A program made the position numbers and the translations under genes. DNA of 64,000 nt, taken from the NCBI GenBank assembly GCA_013176395.1, contig JABMLP010000018.1:682001-746000 (forward strand). Direction: 5' to 3'. The notes beneath the pieces were generated by a model. That model made no database searches, was not told the DNA's origin, and saw nothing but the letters and a program-made list of their open reading frames with translations. The stretch is from Venturia oleaginea (lineage: Eukaryota; Ascomycota; Dothideomycetes; Venturiales; Venturiaceae). Shown in pieces: positions 23,665 to 36,560 of this stretch (position 1 is the stretch's first letter; every line of letters begins with the position of its first letter).

Positions 23665-26600
23665 TTGCGCGTTTGTTTAGATCGATGGTAATGATGTTGC
23701 AGTGAGGTAGTGGTGAATGAATGTTGTCAAGAAATGCTTGAAGTATATATATTAGCAAGAGTGTTCATGGTGATGCAGGAGTGCCAGGTGCATATCGACT
23801 ATGTCCACATTGGGCTTCGTCTAGTTTGGAATAACAATTGTGTTGATCGGTGGTGAAGGGCAGGGTGTCTTACAGTCACTTGTGGCTTGACATGTGAGTC
23901 CCAGGTTGAGAAAATGTTTGGAACAATAAGGAAAATCGCGGTTCTGGCGAAGTTGGTCTTCGAGTTTCAGAAATCTGAGAGAGCGTCCAATACGTACCAG
24001 TGAATCTTGTAACGGTGGCTGGCGGGATGCGGGGACTAGGACGACGGCTCAAGGCTGAAGAGCGCTAGAAGAACTAGAAGGAGTGTATTCTGCAATAACA
24101 GGAACCGATCTCTTTCGGAGATTTGGAACACTTAAAGTTCGATGGCAATTAGTGATGCCAATTGCCGCAATAATTTTTTGGGGGAGTAAAAACTCTAGCG
24201 ATAGTTAACAGGGAATGGAAGCGGACAATCCAATAGCTTTTTGAGTGCGGCGGGATGGCAGTATATGTAGATCGGTGGTGAGATGAGTGAGATGTCAAGC
24301 GGGTCTCTAGGGCACCTGGACTGAGCTCGCGCAACCTTAAGGAAACGGTGATATCTTTCAGGATGTGTCAGTCCGCTGAGCGCAACAACTCCCAGAAATT
24401 CAATGCAGGACGGTCGCTGAGCGCTGGGGTAGGCCTACTGCCCTAGCCATGGGGCAGAAAGTCCGAGGTGTGAACAAAGGTGCGGGCGTCCACGAATGGC
24501 CACCTGAATTTGCCAAACGCACAGAATCGGCCGTTCGAGAAAGGAAAGGACGTGGAAGCTCGGTGCACACGATCCAGGATGGTGAACAAACAGGGAGGTG
24601 TTGGAGGGGGAGGGTCCACACCGAAAATATGACGGCTGATGCTGGAACGTCGAGTGCACGGATGGTCGATTGGTGAGGAATATAATGCTTTGGCAGGGGC
24701 ACCCATTGTTCCATGGATGAGGCATCTTCGAGTGGGAAACAAATCGCGGGGAGCTGTAAACATCATGACAGCTCTTCGACAGCTTCACCCATGTCGCATC
24801 GCCTAAGTCGACATCCCAGCACCATGGAAGGCTGGTTCCTGGCAGTGCAATAACTCCGTTACCCGCTTAGGAAATGCTGTATATTTGATGTAGTCGTTTC
24901 GATCTCGCGAGCGCCAGAAGCCCTCGATATCCAGGGAAGGTCGCTGCATGATGGCAATGGAATGGGTCGCCTCTTGCCTGCATCAGAGATATCAATTTAT
25001 TTCGCTCGCAGAACGAGGCCGGCTAGAATACGCGGAAAGGGCCATGATAGGCTCCAGCAGGCGCAAGTGGATGCGCGACAGCGTCTGAAGGACGAGGATT
25101 CCTTAGGCAAAAGGCGAGGCGCACGCAGGCCAGTCGAGGCGGGGGGTGAGTTGCAGCCAGAAACACGATACAGCCAAGTCCCTCAATCGATCCCGGGACG
25201 GAGCGGGAAAAAGAGAGGTTAGAGCTGGCGATGCAGCCTTGCGTGACCTTCTGGAAGCTCCAAAGTCCAAACCTTCTGAAGCAGCAAACTTGACACCGGA
25301 CGGCGTGCGGCTCTGCGGCGAGAGCTGGAGCGAGAGCTGGGGCGAGTCACGAAGTAGCTGAGATCATACAGCGATTGCGCAAGAGGCCTTTTGCCGATGC
25401 CAAAACATGGAGCACGACTACATCCCTCGGAATGGAAGATGAGCAGCGAGACGCCTCAAAACATTTGTGAGCAGGGGGTGTTTGTCCCTGACCCGTGGGC
25501 GGGACAGCTCAGCATTCCATTTTCAGAACGCAGGATGGGGCGGGCAGAGGTCAGGCTGATGGGATAGGATGGTGGGATGAGAGGTGATGGGAGGAAGCAA
25601 GTGTGGATATTGGAGGGTACGAGGTGGTGCTGCTGTCTTCGACGAGCGCTGGGATGCGTGTTGTTGCCATCGGCCAGTCAGAGGCGGCATTTTGCTGAGA
25701 GGTCCTCGGCAGAGCCAGCAATTCGCCGACGCCAAGCCGCTGCTAGAGCGGTTCGAGCCTGTCGCTCCAACTCAGTGGCGCAGAGCCACACAGTGAGCCA
25801 GCCTGAGACGCTTCAACCGTTTCGGATCGGCCCAAATCATTCGTAACCAGGCATTTCTCGTGCATTTCAATTTACGAAGCTGCTCCATTCCAGGACTGAC
25901 AGATGCAGAGTGTGGAGAAGTTGATTGCACCTATATTGATGCTCAGGTACCGCTCAATGGATTGCGAGACCATCGCTGGGATCGATATTGTGACAGGAAC
26001 CTGCAATTTCTCGGCCAAATCCTCAAGACAGCGGCACTCTCAGCAGGGCTGAACGACACCATTATCTGCTTCTGGGCCGGAGAACACAGCGTTTGAGCCG
26101 GCCAGAATCGGAAACGATGCAGAGAAACCGGTAGGGGAATATGTTCCCGTGCCATCTCGACGTCTGCTGCACAGCGCCCACCCGCCATTCCATCGCATGC
26201 TCGTGCCGACAAGCACTCTCTGAAGAGTCTTATTGATCTGATCATTCTGATCTCCTGCAACTGGTGCATGCGAATAGCAGCCGCGCTAAAGCGATCGCAG
26301 GAACTCACCGCGAAGCACAACTGCTACCAGCCAATCGACATACCATGGGAGTCCCTTGAAAGCGTCCCAGACTCTTGCTCTCTGAATTTCCTGCTTTCCA
26401 TTTCATGCACATTGACTTCCCTATATAGTATCCTGCGCTGGAGACAATTGTGCTTCCATCCTTGTATCATGCACGCAATGCTTCTGTCCTCACCACGTTT
26501 GCAAGCCGTGTGGGTAACATTATTCTCGTTCGCCACACTCAGTTCAGGAACGACGTGCTCGAGGCTGCATTCGCCAGGCCTCTCTCTCACTGTGCATTGC

Positions 26601-26738
26601 GATGGACCCTCGCAGGTCCTCTGTTTTACCGTGTACGTAGTAAATTGCCATTCACACACATCATGAGCACCTGCAAAAGCGACCGCTGTATCAGGACCAT
26701 CCTCACGATGCCCACAGCTTGTTCCTTCGATGTCCAGG
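23665..26738. other. About 3 kb gene-free region upstream of the homeobox gene
   Basis: Several short frames on both strands (up to 161 codons at 26450-26935) overlap each other and the THO gene end, and none shows a motif. A region of this size before a developmental regulator usually holds promoter and long 5' leader sequence. TATATATA occurs at about 23744-23751, close upstream of the start. Confidence 0.5.
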
Positions 26739-28884
26739 TCACGCTACCTCTACCGTCGCTTGCTCAGCTGCTCTCTGATCTCCGCCCCCGCCATGCTCGC
26801 CTCCTTCGATATTGCTGCCAGACCCATGTGGCTGGACAACCAGGCACTGCAAATTTTGTCCATCAACCTGGTCGAACATGCTCAGCCTGGTCTTTGAGGC
26901 CAGTCGTAAAGCTCGCCACGTTTTGCTTGTTTTAGATACTTGCATCTGTTCCTTCTCTCCATCGGTAGTTGCAAAATCCATGTCCAGGTCCGCCATCTGA
27001 ACTTCTTTCATAAGCGCTTCGGCATCGGGAAGCATGATTCTACAGACCGTCAGCATGCGTTAAGCAGCTAACCAATTGTAATGTTCTATTTTCGTACTTA
27101 CCTGGATGATTCATTCAGCCCTTGTGCAGCAATCGCATTTACATCACGGTCAACCAAGAAATCCAGATCCAGAGATCCTAGTGCTGATGGTCGAAGTCGC
27201 TTAGTCGCACAAGCAGACTTGGCTCCATCTCGGGCCATAGTGAATGTGTCCGAGCGGACTGGTTCCCGCATGATTTGCGGGCAGTTCTCTAACTTCCATC
27301 TCACCCAATTCTTGTCGCGGGAGAGCACGGTGTTGACCATCCGATTATAGTATAGACCCTCGGTATCCCGCTGAGTTGATAAGGGTGAAAGATACGTAGC
27401 AATCGATTTCTTCATCTTCTCCGCCCATTCAGTCTAGTGCATGTCAGTGACCTGGGAATGATAATCACATTATCGCAATCCTTACATCTTGCTCACTTAG
27501 CGTGTATTCATACTGCAGCGCTTTCTGCGGGTTGATGAGGCTAAGCTTCTTCTTCGCACGCTCCGTCAATGAGAGCAGGAAGTCCAGCAATATTAACGCT
27601 TGGACCACAATGTGTCGTTGGAAAGCAAGATCGCTCAACTTCGACTGGTTAGCTGGCGATGTACATTGTACAGAAAGTCTTGCAAACCTCAAGAGAAAAC
27701 AGCTCTTTGCTTGTGAGATATTTCGGATTGAACGTATTGCCGGCTCCCTCTTCGTGGTCCATCTCCTCTGCCGAACGTTTAGTCCGAGACCTGCTTTCAG
27801 AAGCAGCAGCCTGGTTTACTTTTGGCACAGCTATGAATTTGGCCAAAGTTGCCTCGAGCCCTTGTTTGAACTCTTCGGTTCTCTTGTCTCTGAAGAAGTA
27901 GTCCGGTGGATTCGAAAATGCCTCTTGCATCTTCCAGAAAATTGGGTACAACTCATCCTCCCCTAACAGTGTCGTCTGCCCTGGTGCGTACACCTTGGTA
28001 TCGGATGTCCCATCTGTGCTCTCACCTGACATTTCCACATCGGACTTACGGCTTGAAGCTTGAGATGCATCTTGAGAGCCAGATGATGGCACTTGTTCGT
28101 ATGCTGTAATATTTTCCTTGTGAAACTCTCCTTTTGGGTTCACTGAGCTTCGTTCTCCTAGTGGGAAGCCTTGAAACAGGAACATGAAAATTCGGCCGCA
28201 AAATACCGCCTCTTCAGCTCGAGAGAGACGACGAAGCAGTTCATTGCAAGCTCTTAGGACCACCAGATGACGGTGTTTGAAATGCGTCTGTAGGCTGTTA
28301 GATGGGTAGTGTCCGGTCATTAAAGAGCAATCTTACTTCTATGAGCCTTGCCCGTCTGGATTCCAAGTAGTCAAACACGACACGGCATCCGTCGATTTCT
28401 TGAGAATCCAGTAGCTCTTCAATCAGCCACCAAACCAGTGATGGATCGCATTGGCCTAGCGAGTGGTTAGCTTTGAGCAAACGTACGCATGCATCTCGTT
28501 TACCTTGGTCACCGCAGATGTTGACTATGTCGAGCAGATTCCATACTTCAACAAAGTCGGCTCCACGGATCATGCTGGTACCCTGTCATCTTGTTAATTC
28601 ATCGTTCCAGCGCAAGAGACACAACTCACGAGTCGTTTGAAAAATATTCCTCTCGCAGCGTTCTCCACCGATTGATAGTTCAGTTGATGTGCTAGAACTT
28701 GCTGTTGTGTTGGTTTCGGCGGCAGTGGGGATTTGTCTGATGGTAGTCCGGAGGCGCCAGAAAAGGCCTTGTAAGGGAGTGGAGGGTCAATGGTATGAAC
28801 ACGTTTCAATTCTCGCGCTCGCGCAAGCAAGCCACGCAAGCGCGTCGCTGCCTCCTGCGTTGCCATGGTCTCTGTTATGGCCAT
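26739..28884 (-). CDS. THO complex subunit 1 (THOC1/Hpr1 family)
   Basis: Six exons (minus strand): 28884-28630, 28582-28337, 28287-27688, 27644-27486, 27433-27102 and 27039-26739, closing to 630 codons plus stop. The family core is clear in exon 3: RACNELLRRLSRAEEAVFCG, then FLFQGFPLGERSSVN and GEFHKEN. Exon 4 has the conserved LAFQRHIVVQALILLDFLLSL helix. Known role: THO couples transcription elongation to mRNP packaging and nuclear export as part of TREX, and protects against R-loops. Length is close to human THOC1 (657). An in-frame ATG 63 bp upstream (28947) is possible but less like the family start. It is divergent from csm3 over about 450 bp. Confidence 0.92.
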
Positions 28885-29331
28885 GATGAGGATTGGGGAG
28901 GCTAATGGTGAATTGATGTCGCTGATGTCGTTGATGCGGCTCAACAAGGGGTGGTTTGCTTGGTAGGCGCAGATCCTCTCACACTCCAGATCAGTTCTAT
29001 AAGCACACGCTTCCCGTCGCTCGATACACCTTGTAACTCTGATGGATATCGTCTTTTCCTTGCTGGGGTCTTTGCCTCTGCTGTTTGGGGTCCACTCACA
29101 ACTGCTGTTTGCGGTCCATTCACAAAGACTTCTTTGAAGTTGAAATGACGGCGGGAGCTAGCATGCATTTGGACTAGGCATGGTCTTCACGCCAAGCACC
29201 GACGCGTCTTCCTTTCCAACATTTCGCAGCACCTTCACGCGTCGCAAAGCCTACACACAACTCGAAACTCTACATTGTGTTCCATATCTTGTCCTCTGCC
29301 ATCTCACCCATTGCTTCTCACATTGCTCAGC
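28885..29331. promoter_or_regulatory. Divergent promoter THOC1 / CSM3 with two ACGCGT sites
   Basis: ACGCGT occurs at 29202-29207 and 29237-29242, 125 and 90 bp before the csm3 ATG. Paired MCB cores at this distance are typical of MBF-controlled G1/S genes in yeasts. The hexamer is expected roughly 15 times in 64 kb by chance, so two within 41 bp is suggestive only. Confidence 0.55.
29202..29242. promoter_or_regulatory. Two ACGCGT MCB cores upstream of csm3
   Basis: Exact hexamers at 29202-29207 and 29237-29242. Regulation by an MBF-type factor is inferred from yeast. Confidence 0.5.
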
Positions 29332-30318
29332 ATGGCACGCCCAGAACCTGCAGAAGAGGGCTCACGGGACGACCTCGATGCCCTGTTTGATGTCGACAGC
29401 ACGGACGAGATGTTCAACTCCAACTCAGCTGGCAACAACACGCGCGAGCCTGATCGGGACAGGAATGGAGGCCGTCGACGCTCTGAAGCCCAGGCCGACG
29501 AGGAGATCAAGATTACAAAGAAGCGAAAACCTGTCGCAAAGCTCGATGACACGCGGTGAGTCTCATGTTTTGTGCCACAAGGGGCGTGTAGTCCACCGAC
29601 ATCCAGTACTGATCCGATTGGAGACTTCTCGCCAACCCTGGTATCCCAAAGCTACAACGTATTTCAAAAACAGGTCTCAAATTTCGCGGCAAAGGCCATG
29701 AGGTAAGACTCAATTTGCAATTTAGACCACGCGGTCGCTAATCTTGCAATTAATGTCATTCAGTTCTCCGACGTGGCCCAGCTTCTGCACACGTACCAAC
29801 TGTGGCTCGATGATCTCTATCCAAGGGCGAAATTCGCGGACGGGCTGGCTATTATTGAAAAATTGGGTCACACCAAGCGGATGCAGGTATGTAGAAAGAC
29901 TTGGATAGATGAGAGCAAGCCCAAAGCATCGATTGAGGAGGAGGATGCTGAGCACGAGCCCTTACCTGCGACTCCCAACCCCGGTTCGCAGCTGAATGCC
30001 TCAGGTGTTAAGCACCGGGAGCGCAATTCAGCAGAAGCCTCCCTGCGACCGTCTGCCGAAATTATATGCGACTTCGATGCAACTGTGAAGCAACGAATGA
30101 CAGGTGCAGGTATTTCTGCTAACTTCCCTGTCATTGATGATGGGGCCCCGGATGACGATGAGCTGGACGATCTTGCAGAGGACCCTGACCTGAATCTTCC
30201 CCTAAACGGCAATCTGGACGAAAGGCCGCCTTCACAACGCTCTCACAGACCGAATTCGAAAACGGAGCAATCGTTCGAAGACGATGAAGAAGTGCTTCGC
30301 GGAATGGACATGTGGTGA
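29332..30318 (+). CDS. csm3: Replication fork protection subunit Csm3/Swi3 (Tipin family)
   Basis: Three exons, 29332-29555, 29624-29702 and 29764-30318, close to 285 codons plus stop. The Swi3 domain spans about residues 75-155: LLANPGIPKLQRI, FRGKGHEFSDVAQLLHTYQL and a WLDDLYPRAKFADGLAIIEK block that is hallmark for the family. The C-terminal half is acidic and disordered, with a final short motif rich in Asp, Glu and Trp. Known role: obligate partner of Tof1/Timeless in the fork protection complex, with Mrc1 on the replisome. Length matches yeast Csm3 (317) and S. pombe Swi3 (181) in range. The partner gene tof1 is at 6153-9892. Confidence 0.95.
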
Positions 30319-31131
30319 AACCGTGGTCATCGTTGGGCCATATTTTCGCTGGGATTCTCATTCGCATTACTTTCGCATTACTTTCGCATTCTTAGGGCGT
30401 TTGGAGAAAGGATGGTGAAAACAGCTATGGTCTGTTGGGATTGGATGTTATGATGCTGTGTATCACCTTTGGCTGGCGAAAATGATGAGCATTCGAAAAA
30501 TTCAATCACACTACCAAAACCATCGCTGCTGTTGGTTGAGATTAATAGGGAGCTTATCATATCATGGCCGAATTTTGATCAATAGCTTAGAGTCCCAACC
30601 TGCTCTCAAGAGAAAGAAGTGTAAAATGGTTGCTCTATGGCTCAAAGGACGGACGAAAGGGATTTGAACAAGTGTTCAGTAGTAGACGATAAAGCTCAAT
30701 GCTTTTCTCGTTATGATGAATTCAGTGCCCAGAGCAGTCATCTGGAAGTAGAATGATCGGGTCAGCCTGATCGCGTTCGCATCCCAAATTGCGCTAGCGA
30801 TGCATCCGTCATCGCGGGACCGTTCCTCATGATGAGATTGACAAAATCAAGACTCAGTAGTTGAAGAGACAAGGCACAGCCGAGAGATAGCGCGAATCCA
30901 CAATCAAGCGTGCAGATTGAACCCCAAATTTTGTCTCGCCGATCAGAATTGAAAGTCGAGATAATTGAGTGTGATATTTCTACACCAAGCTCCCCAGACT
31001 CATGTCCATCCAGTAACCACCTCACCCACTAGAGCGCCGCCCCATCACTCTAACATGACGCCCACCTGAGCCAAAATATCAAACTCCGCCCTCCCTCCGC
31101 ATCCATCCTCATCCAAAGAAAAGCAAACACC
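30319..31131. other. Intergenic, csm3 to ski2
   Basis: 813 bp holding the 3' end of csm3 and the promoter of ski2. There is a short direct repeat of TTTCGCATTACT at about 30360-30385. Open frames up to 92 codons run through the ski2 start on the other strand and have no support. Confidence 0.5.
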
Positions 31132-34100
31132 ATGGCCGGCCTGACAGAGGCTATCGCAAAGCTCCAGCTTGGTGGAGATGAGAGCAATGGCGACGACTGG
31201 ATTGATGGCATCCTAAACGAGCAACGGCCACGAAAGAGAACGAAACCAAGCAAGCAATCCCTCAAGCACACCCTCGAACAGGAATTCCTCACTCCCTCCA
31301 CCGCATTTAACACGCAATGGCTCAACAAACTTCAGCATCGCTGGGATACACCCACAACATACACAGATCTCTTCCAGATCGCTCCCACACAAACGCGCAC
31401 AATTATCCGCTTCAACAGAGAAGGTCTCGAGGGTCGGGTTACAGGATACAAAGAGATCACAGTACCAGCTTGCAGCGCGACAGCCAAAAACTCCACCTCC
31501 ATTCTGAGAAAGCCTGCCAATCGCACCGAGTTTGTCCGTGGTGCTGCAGGCTTCTTTCCCTTCACCCCGGGTGGCCTGGACGCAGTGGAGGCTATACAGT
31601 CAATCGAGGATCAGGCATTACAGGCAGAGGAGACTGAGCGGGTCAAGCCATCAGGCAGCCTCGACAGGATCATCACTTTTGGTGCTGAGGGTGGCCTTTT
31701 GCAGATCCCCCCAGGTTTCGCGCGTGGCATGCAAGTACCCGCTGTACAAAGTACCGAGGAAGATGAAAACGCAACAGAGATACAGAAAGTCTTGGAGGAA
31801 GAGCCCAAACCAGCTGAGCCCGGCGTACAGACCGAACTTCCAATAACGCAAAAAGAACAGTCTGATTCGGATTCGGAGGACAGATCGGATTCTGACGAAG
31901 ACATTGATGCTCTGCTTCCGATTGAGTTTCCTTCTTTGGCTCCTCATGGGCAGCTTGCAATGGCGAAGGCTAGGCGTGGAGGCAAGGAATGGGCACACAT
32001 GGTTGATATCAACCGCGATATTCCGAATTTCAAAGAGCTTGTGCCTGATATGGCGCGGGACTGGCCATTTGAGCTGGACACATTTCAAAAGGAAGCTGTC
32101 TATCATCTTGAAAACGGCGATTCCGTATTTGTTGCTGCGCATACATCGGCTGGCAAAACAGTCGTTGCTGAATATGCGATTGCACTCGCAGCCAAGCACA
32201 TGACCAAGGCTATCTACACTTCGCCCATCAAAGCATTGAGCAACCAGAAGTTTCGCGACTTTCGCCTCGAGTTTGAGGACGTCGGAATCCTCACGGGCGA
32301 CGTCCAAATTCGACCAGAGGCGAGTTGTCTGATCATGACAACGGAGATTCTGCGCAGCATGCTCTACAGGGGTGCTGACCTGATTCGAGACGTTGAGTTT
32401 GTCATTTTCGACGAGGTCCACTATGTGAACGATTTGGAGCGAGGTGTGGTGTGGGAGGAGGTGATCATCATGCTGCCCGAGCATGTCACACTTATATTGC
32501 TTTCCGCGACTGTGCCTAATACGCACGAGTTTGCATCCTGGGTTGGTCGCACCAAAAATAAGGATATATATGTGATTTCGACCCCAAAACGCCCCGTGCC
32601 ACTAGAGCATTACCTGTGGGCCAATAAGGACATGTTCAAGCTCGTCACATCAGACAAGCAGTTCCTCGAGAAGGGTTGGAAAGATGCTAACGATGCTCTG
32701 ACTGGAAGAGACAAGGTCAAGGTCAATGCTCCTGCAGAGGAACAGGTTAACACACGGGGCACAATTAATCAACGTGGAGGCAACCGAGGAGGCAATCAAC
32801 GAGGAACTTCCCAGGGCGGCAGAGTCCAGCGAGGAACAGGTCAGCGTGGCGGTCCACAGCAGAGAGGTGGTCGCGGTCAACCGTCGCAATCTGGGCGCGG
32901 CAATATTGCACGAACTGGCCGCGGTGGCGGTAGGACGACAGCAGCTCAGGACAGGAACATATGGGTCCACTTGGTGCAACACCTCCGTAAGCACGAGCTT
33001 CTCCCTGCATGTCTGTTTGTCTTTTCCAAGAAAAGATGCGAAGAGAATGCAGACGCTCTGTCCAACTTGGACTACTGCACCGCTGCGGAGAAAAGCGCGA
33101 TCCACATGACCATCGAGAAGTCCATCGCACGTTTGAAACCAGAGGATCGTCAGCTGCCTCAGATACGACGCCAGCGTGAGCTGTTGAGTCGGGGGATCGC
33201 CGTCCACCACGGTGGTATGCTCCCCATCCTCAAGGAGGTTGTCGAGATCTTGTTTGCGAAGACTCTAGTCAAGGTTCTCTTCGCCACTGAGACTTTTGCG
33301 ATGGGACTGAACTTGCCGACAAGAACAGTAGCCTTTTCCGGATATCGTAAGCATGACGGTCGTTCATTCAGAGATCTGCTGCCTGGAGAGTACACTCAGA
33401 TGGCTGGCCGAGCTGGTCGTCGTGGTCTTGATCCGGTCGGAACTGTGATTATCGTCACTCCTGGAGCAGACGAAGCACCTCCTATTCCTCGCCTCCGACA
33501 GATGATGTTGGGTGAGCCTACCAAGTTGAGGTCTCAATTCAGGCTAACCTACAACATGATACTGAACCTGCTCCGAGTAGAAGCTCTGAAGATCGAAGAA
33601 ATGATTAAGCGAAGCTTCAGTGAGAATGCTACGCAGGCGTTGCTACCTGAGCATGAGAAGCAAGTAAAACTTTCTGAAGCTGACTTGGGCAAGATCAAGC
33701 GAGAACCGTGTGACATTTGCGACATTGACCTCGGGCTGTGCCATCAGTCTTGTATCAATTATCAAACACTGACACAAGAATTGCATCTTGCAGCCTTGGC
33801 TTTGCCGGTTGGACGACGAATGTTCGTTGAGAAGAGGCTCATAGTGTATAAGCAGGTGTGTGCTATATGTATATTTGCGCAAAGGAGCGACTGTACTGAT
33901 TGACAACATAGAACGGAATCCGAACAGCCGGCGTGTTGCTTCGCGATGGCTTCACGAAAGGCACCGAGCCAACACTGCCAGTTCTCGAGATTAGCACCAA
34001 CAAGAAACGGGGCCCAAGTGATCTCCTACCATATCTCGAAGCTTTTGCGCATCAATTCGCACCCCTACCACAGACCGTCAAAGAGCTCACCTTGCGTGTA

Positions 34101-35147
34101 ACGGTAGTGCGGATAAGCGACGTCGAATGCTTGACCGAAACTATCATCAAGAGCGACGGTGGTTTATTCAAGGCGCTGAGCAACAAAAAGGAGAGACAGA
34201 AACTGGCCGAAGATATCTTTATACCTCTCTGCAAGTCATGGACATATAGGAACTGGGAAGAGGTAGATTGGCGCAAAATCAGGGATATGTCCTTGCGGAA
34301 CGTTCTCGACGATCGCGCAAAAGAGGCAGCAGAAGCACAGAAGCGGACGTGTCTTACGTGTCCCAAGTTTCTGCAGCACTTCACCATGCAACAGGACGAG
34401 TGGCTTGTCAAGGAGAACATTGCACAATTGAGGCAACTCATGTCTGATCAGAATTTGCAGCTTCTTCCGGACTACGAGCAACGTATTTCTGTACTGAAGG
34501 AATTGGGATTTGTAGATGAGGGATCGAGAGTTGAACTAAAGGGGAAGGTGGCCTGCGAGGTGCGTCTTCCCTTTTGTTTTGGAACCCTGCGTCTTGCATC
34601 ACGATACGAAAAGAGGAGTGAGCTAACCTGCGTTGTGCCAAAATAGATACATACTGCCGATGAATTGGTACTCACAGAACTTGTTCTTGAGAACGTCCTC
34701 GCCGACTACGAACCGGAAGAAATTGTCGCACTCTTGTCTTCTTTCGTCTTTCAGGAAAAGACGGACACGGAACCGACTCTTACCGCCAAACTCGAGAAGG
34801 GAAAAAACAAGATTGTCGAGATTTCGGAACGCATCAACCAAGTCCAGACCATTCACCAGGTCATCCAATCCTCGGACGATTCCAACGATTTCGTAAGTCG
34901 TCCAAGATTCGGTATGGTGGAAGTCGTGTATGAATGGGCTCGCGGCATGAGCTTCAATCGAATCACGGATCTGACCGATGTCATGGAGGGGACGATTGTG
35001 AGGGTGATTACGAGATTGGACGAAACCTGTCGCGAGGTCAAGAATGCCGCACGTATTATCGGAGACCCAGTGTTGTATGTGAAGATGCAAACATGTCAGG
35101 AGATGATTAAAAGAGATGTGTGTGCTACAGCTAGTTTATATATGTAG
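31132..35147 (+). CDS. ski2: Ski2-type DEVH RNA helicase
   Basis: Three exons, 31132-33855, 33912-34559 and 34647-35147, close to 1290 codons plus stop, almost the length of yeast Ski2 (1287). Motif I is AHTSAGKT at about residues 336-343, motif II is DEVH at about 427-430, motif III is SATVPN, and motif VI is the QMAGRAGRRG block at about 756-765. The N-terminal region carries the Ski3/Ski8-binding part, and exons 2-3 the rRNA-processing arch and DSHCT C-terminal domain. Known role: cytosolic Ski complex that feeds RNA 3' ends into the exosome. Between the RecA domains, residues about 540-602 form an RGG-rich stretch that is larger than usual. Expression should be constitutive. Confidence 0.96.
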
Positions 35148-36165
35148 TGATAGATGGCAGAAAGCATTGAGCGATGTCGGGTGTTAGGCGGAAGGTTGGT
35201 GAAACTCCAATGGATGAGGTTACGACGATTGATGCTTCATGAGTTGTAGGTATGCATACATGATATCTGAGGGCATGAGTGCTCCAATCACCCTCGACGT
35301 TGGTCGACGACGGTGACGTTTATGATGAATAGACGAATCAACGAGGATTTCCAACTGACCCAGTTCTGGCAAGTGTGGGATTGGGCCGTGTCTGTTAATC
35401 AATGTAAAGCTTAATAGTAACTGACAGGCACTACTATAAGGTTTTTTGTCGGCACTCCATACGCGTACTGGGCTAATCTATGTATTACACTTAGGTAAGA
35501 GGAAATGTTATGCGATGAGGTTTGGGTGAGGGGTTTCGGGACTTAAGTCCTGCGATTGATACGGCCTTTATGTTGGAGGCTGATACACGAGCTGATGGTA
35601 GTGTGATTGCTTGGTCGGGCTGGGATGAGGGAATCATGGGATGAGGGCATGGCTTGATGGTGGAGGTTGAGCGTGGTTGTATTTGGTAATACTAAGTTGA
35701 TCTCGGTTTTTGGTTGGAGTTGTTGTGCTAATAAAGTGTATGCAGCTGCAATGCTTTGCCTTCGCTGTTGAAAAACAGTCGATGTTATGACCGCTTGGTG
35801 CAATGCGTGTCCCCAAAATCATGTATCGCGCCAGACCAGTTTCCTGAGTTTGGCGCGCAAATATGAGGCCCCTCCCAACCCCGATGTCTTTTCCGTACCT
35901 TCACCCTCAATTTTTGGTTCGCCCTTTGTGTCGTTCCATCGCCTGGCTCGTCGCGATGCTGATTCGGCTTGTCTTTAGTTCCAGTGTTGAGCGATTCCCA
36001 TGAAGTACTGCCAAGCGTTGACATTTCTACCGGAAAATCGCCTAGAACCACTGTAATAGTTGCCAGGATGTTGAGGCATGAAAATTCTGTGCATACCTCT
36101 CGTCCCACGAGTACTGTTCAGCCGGTGGAGCCGCTTCATGTAGTGGTGTTCAGCCTTTCATCTCA
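35148..36165. other. Gene-free stretch 3' of ski2
   Basis: There are several short frames without motifs. The part from about 36110 down to 35950 on the minus strand may hold the degraded C-terminus of the neighbouring F-box-like pseudogene (a CLNILATITVVLG-like stretch), which is too weak to annotate separately. Confidence 0.45.
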
Positions 36166-36560
36166 TGACTCGTAGTCTAAGAACGAACGCGTCGATGTTG
36201 TCATGGTAATATGACCACCAGTATGTTGGGATTTCCTGAAAGCTGTCCCAGGCATGCCGAGCCTCTATTCTCAGCTCGTCTGTCTTGTTGCGGTAGCTCG
36301 TCTGCCATATGGCCTTGGCGTATTGGACGTCGTCGGATAGGGATGGGTGGATCGATCACAAGAGCTTGATATGGATCTCGATGACGTCCTTGCGCTTTAG
36401 GAAGTGGTCAATGAGGGGATTCGTATGGTGTGGTGTGTCTTCATTATAGGTATAGAAGAGAATCGATTGGCGCAACTCTCTATGGAGTGTCAGGAAATGT
36501 TTCACGCTCTTGTGGCTGACTTCGGTTTGGCATTGGGCTTAAGGTGGCCCATGGTGTGTG
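36166..36560 (-). pseudogene. F-box-like family protein, relic copy A
   Basis: Reading the minus strand from about 36525 gives FLTLHRELRQSILFYTYN (F-box-like LP-x-EL-x-x-xIL motif), then LIDHFLKRKDV, a TGA where a relative has Arg, and then SIHPSLSDDVQYAKAIW to a WWSYYHDNIDAF block. The order and spacing match the 49.0-49.8 kb gene (LPRELSQQILLGTYDLDD ... LRKVHPEIDQDM ... ). There is no start codon in frame and a TAA lies upstream. Function of the family is unknown; an F-box role is a guess from the N-terminal motif. Confidence 0.6.

Noticed and set aside
24400..24788. Three overlapping minus frames of over 100 codons
   Set aside because: All three reading frames are open over the same bases, a composition effect rather than evidence for a gene.
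26268..26935. Overlapping plus frames of 132 and 161 codons near the THO gene end
   Set aside because: The two frames cover the same DNA, have no motif and run into the minus-strand THOC1 exon.
31651..32526. 291-codon minus-strand frame opposite ski2
   Set aside because: It is complementary to the strongly conserved helicase domain, so it is a shadow of that gene.
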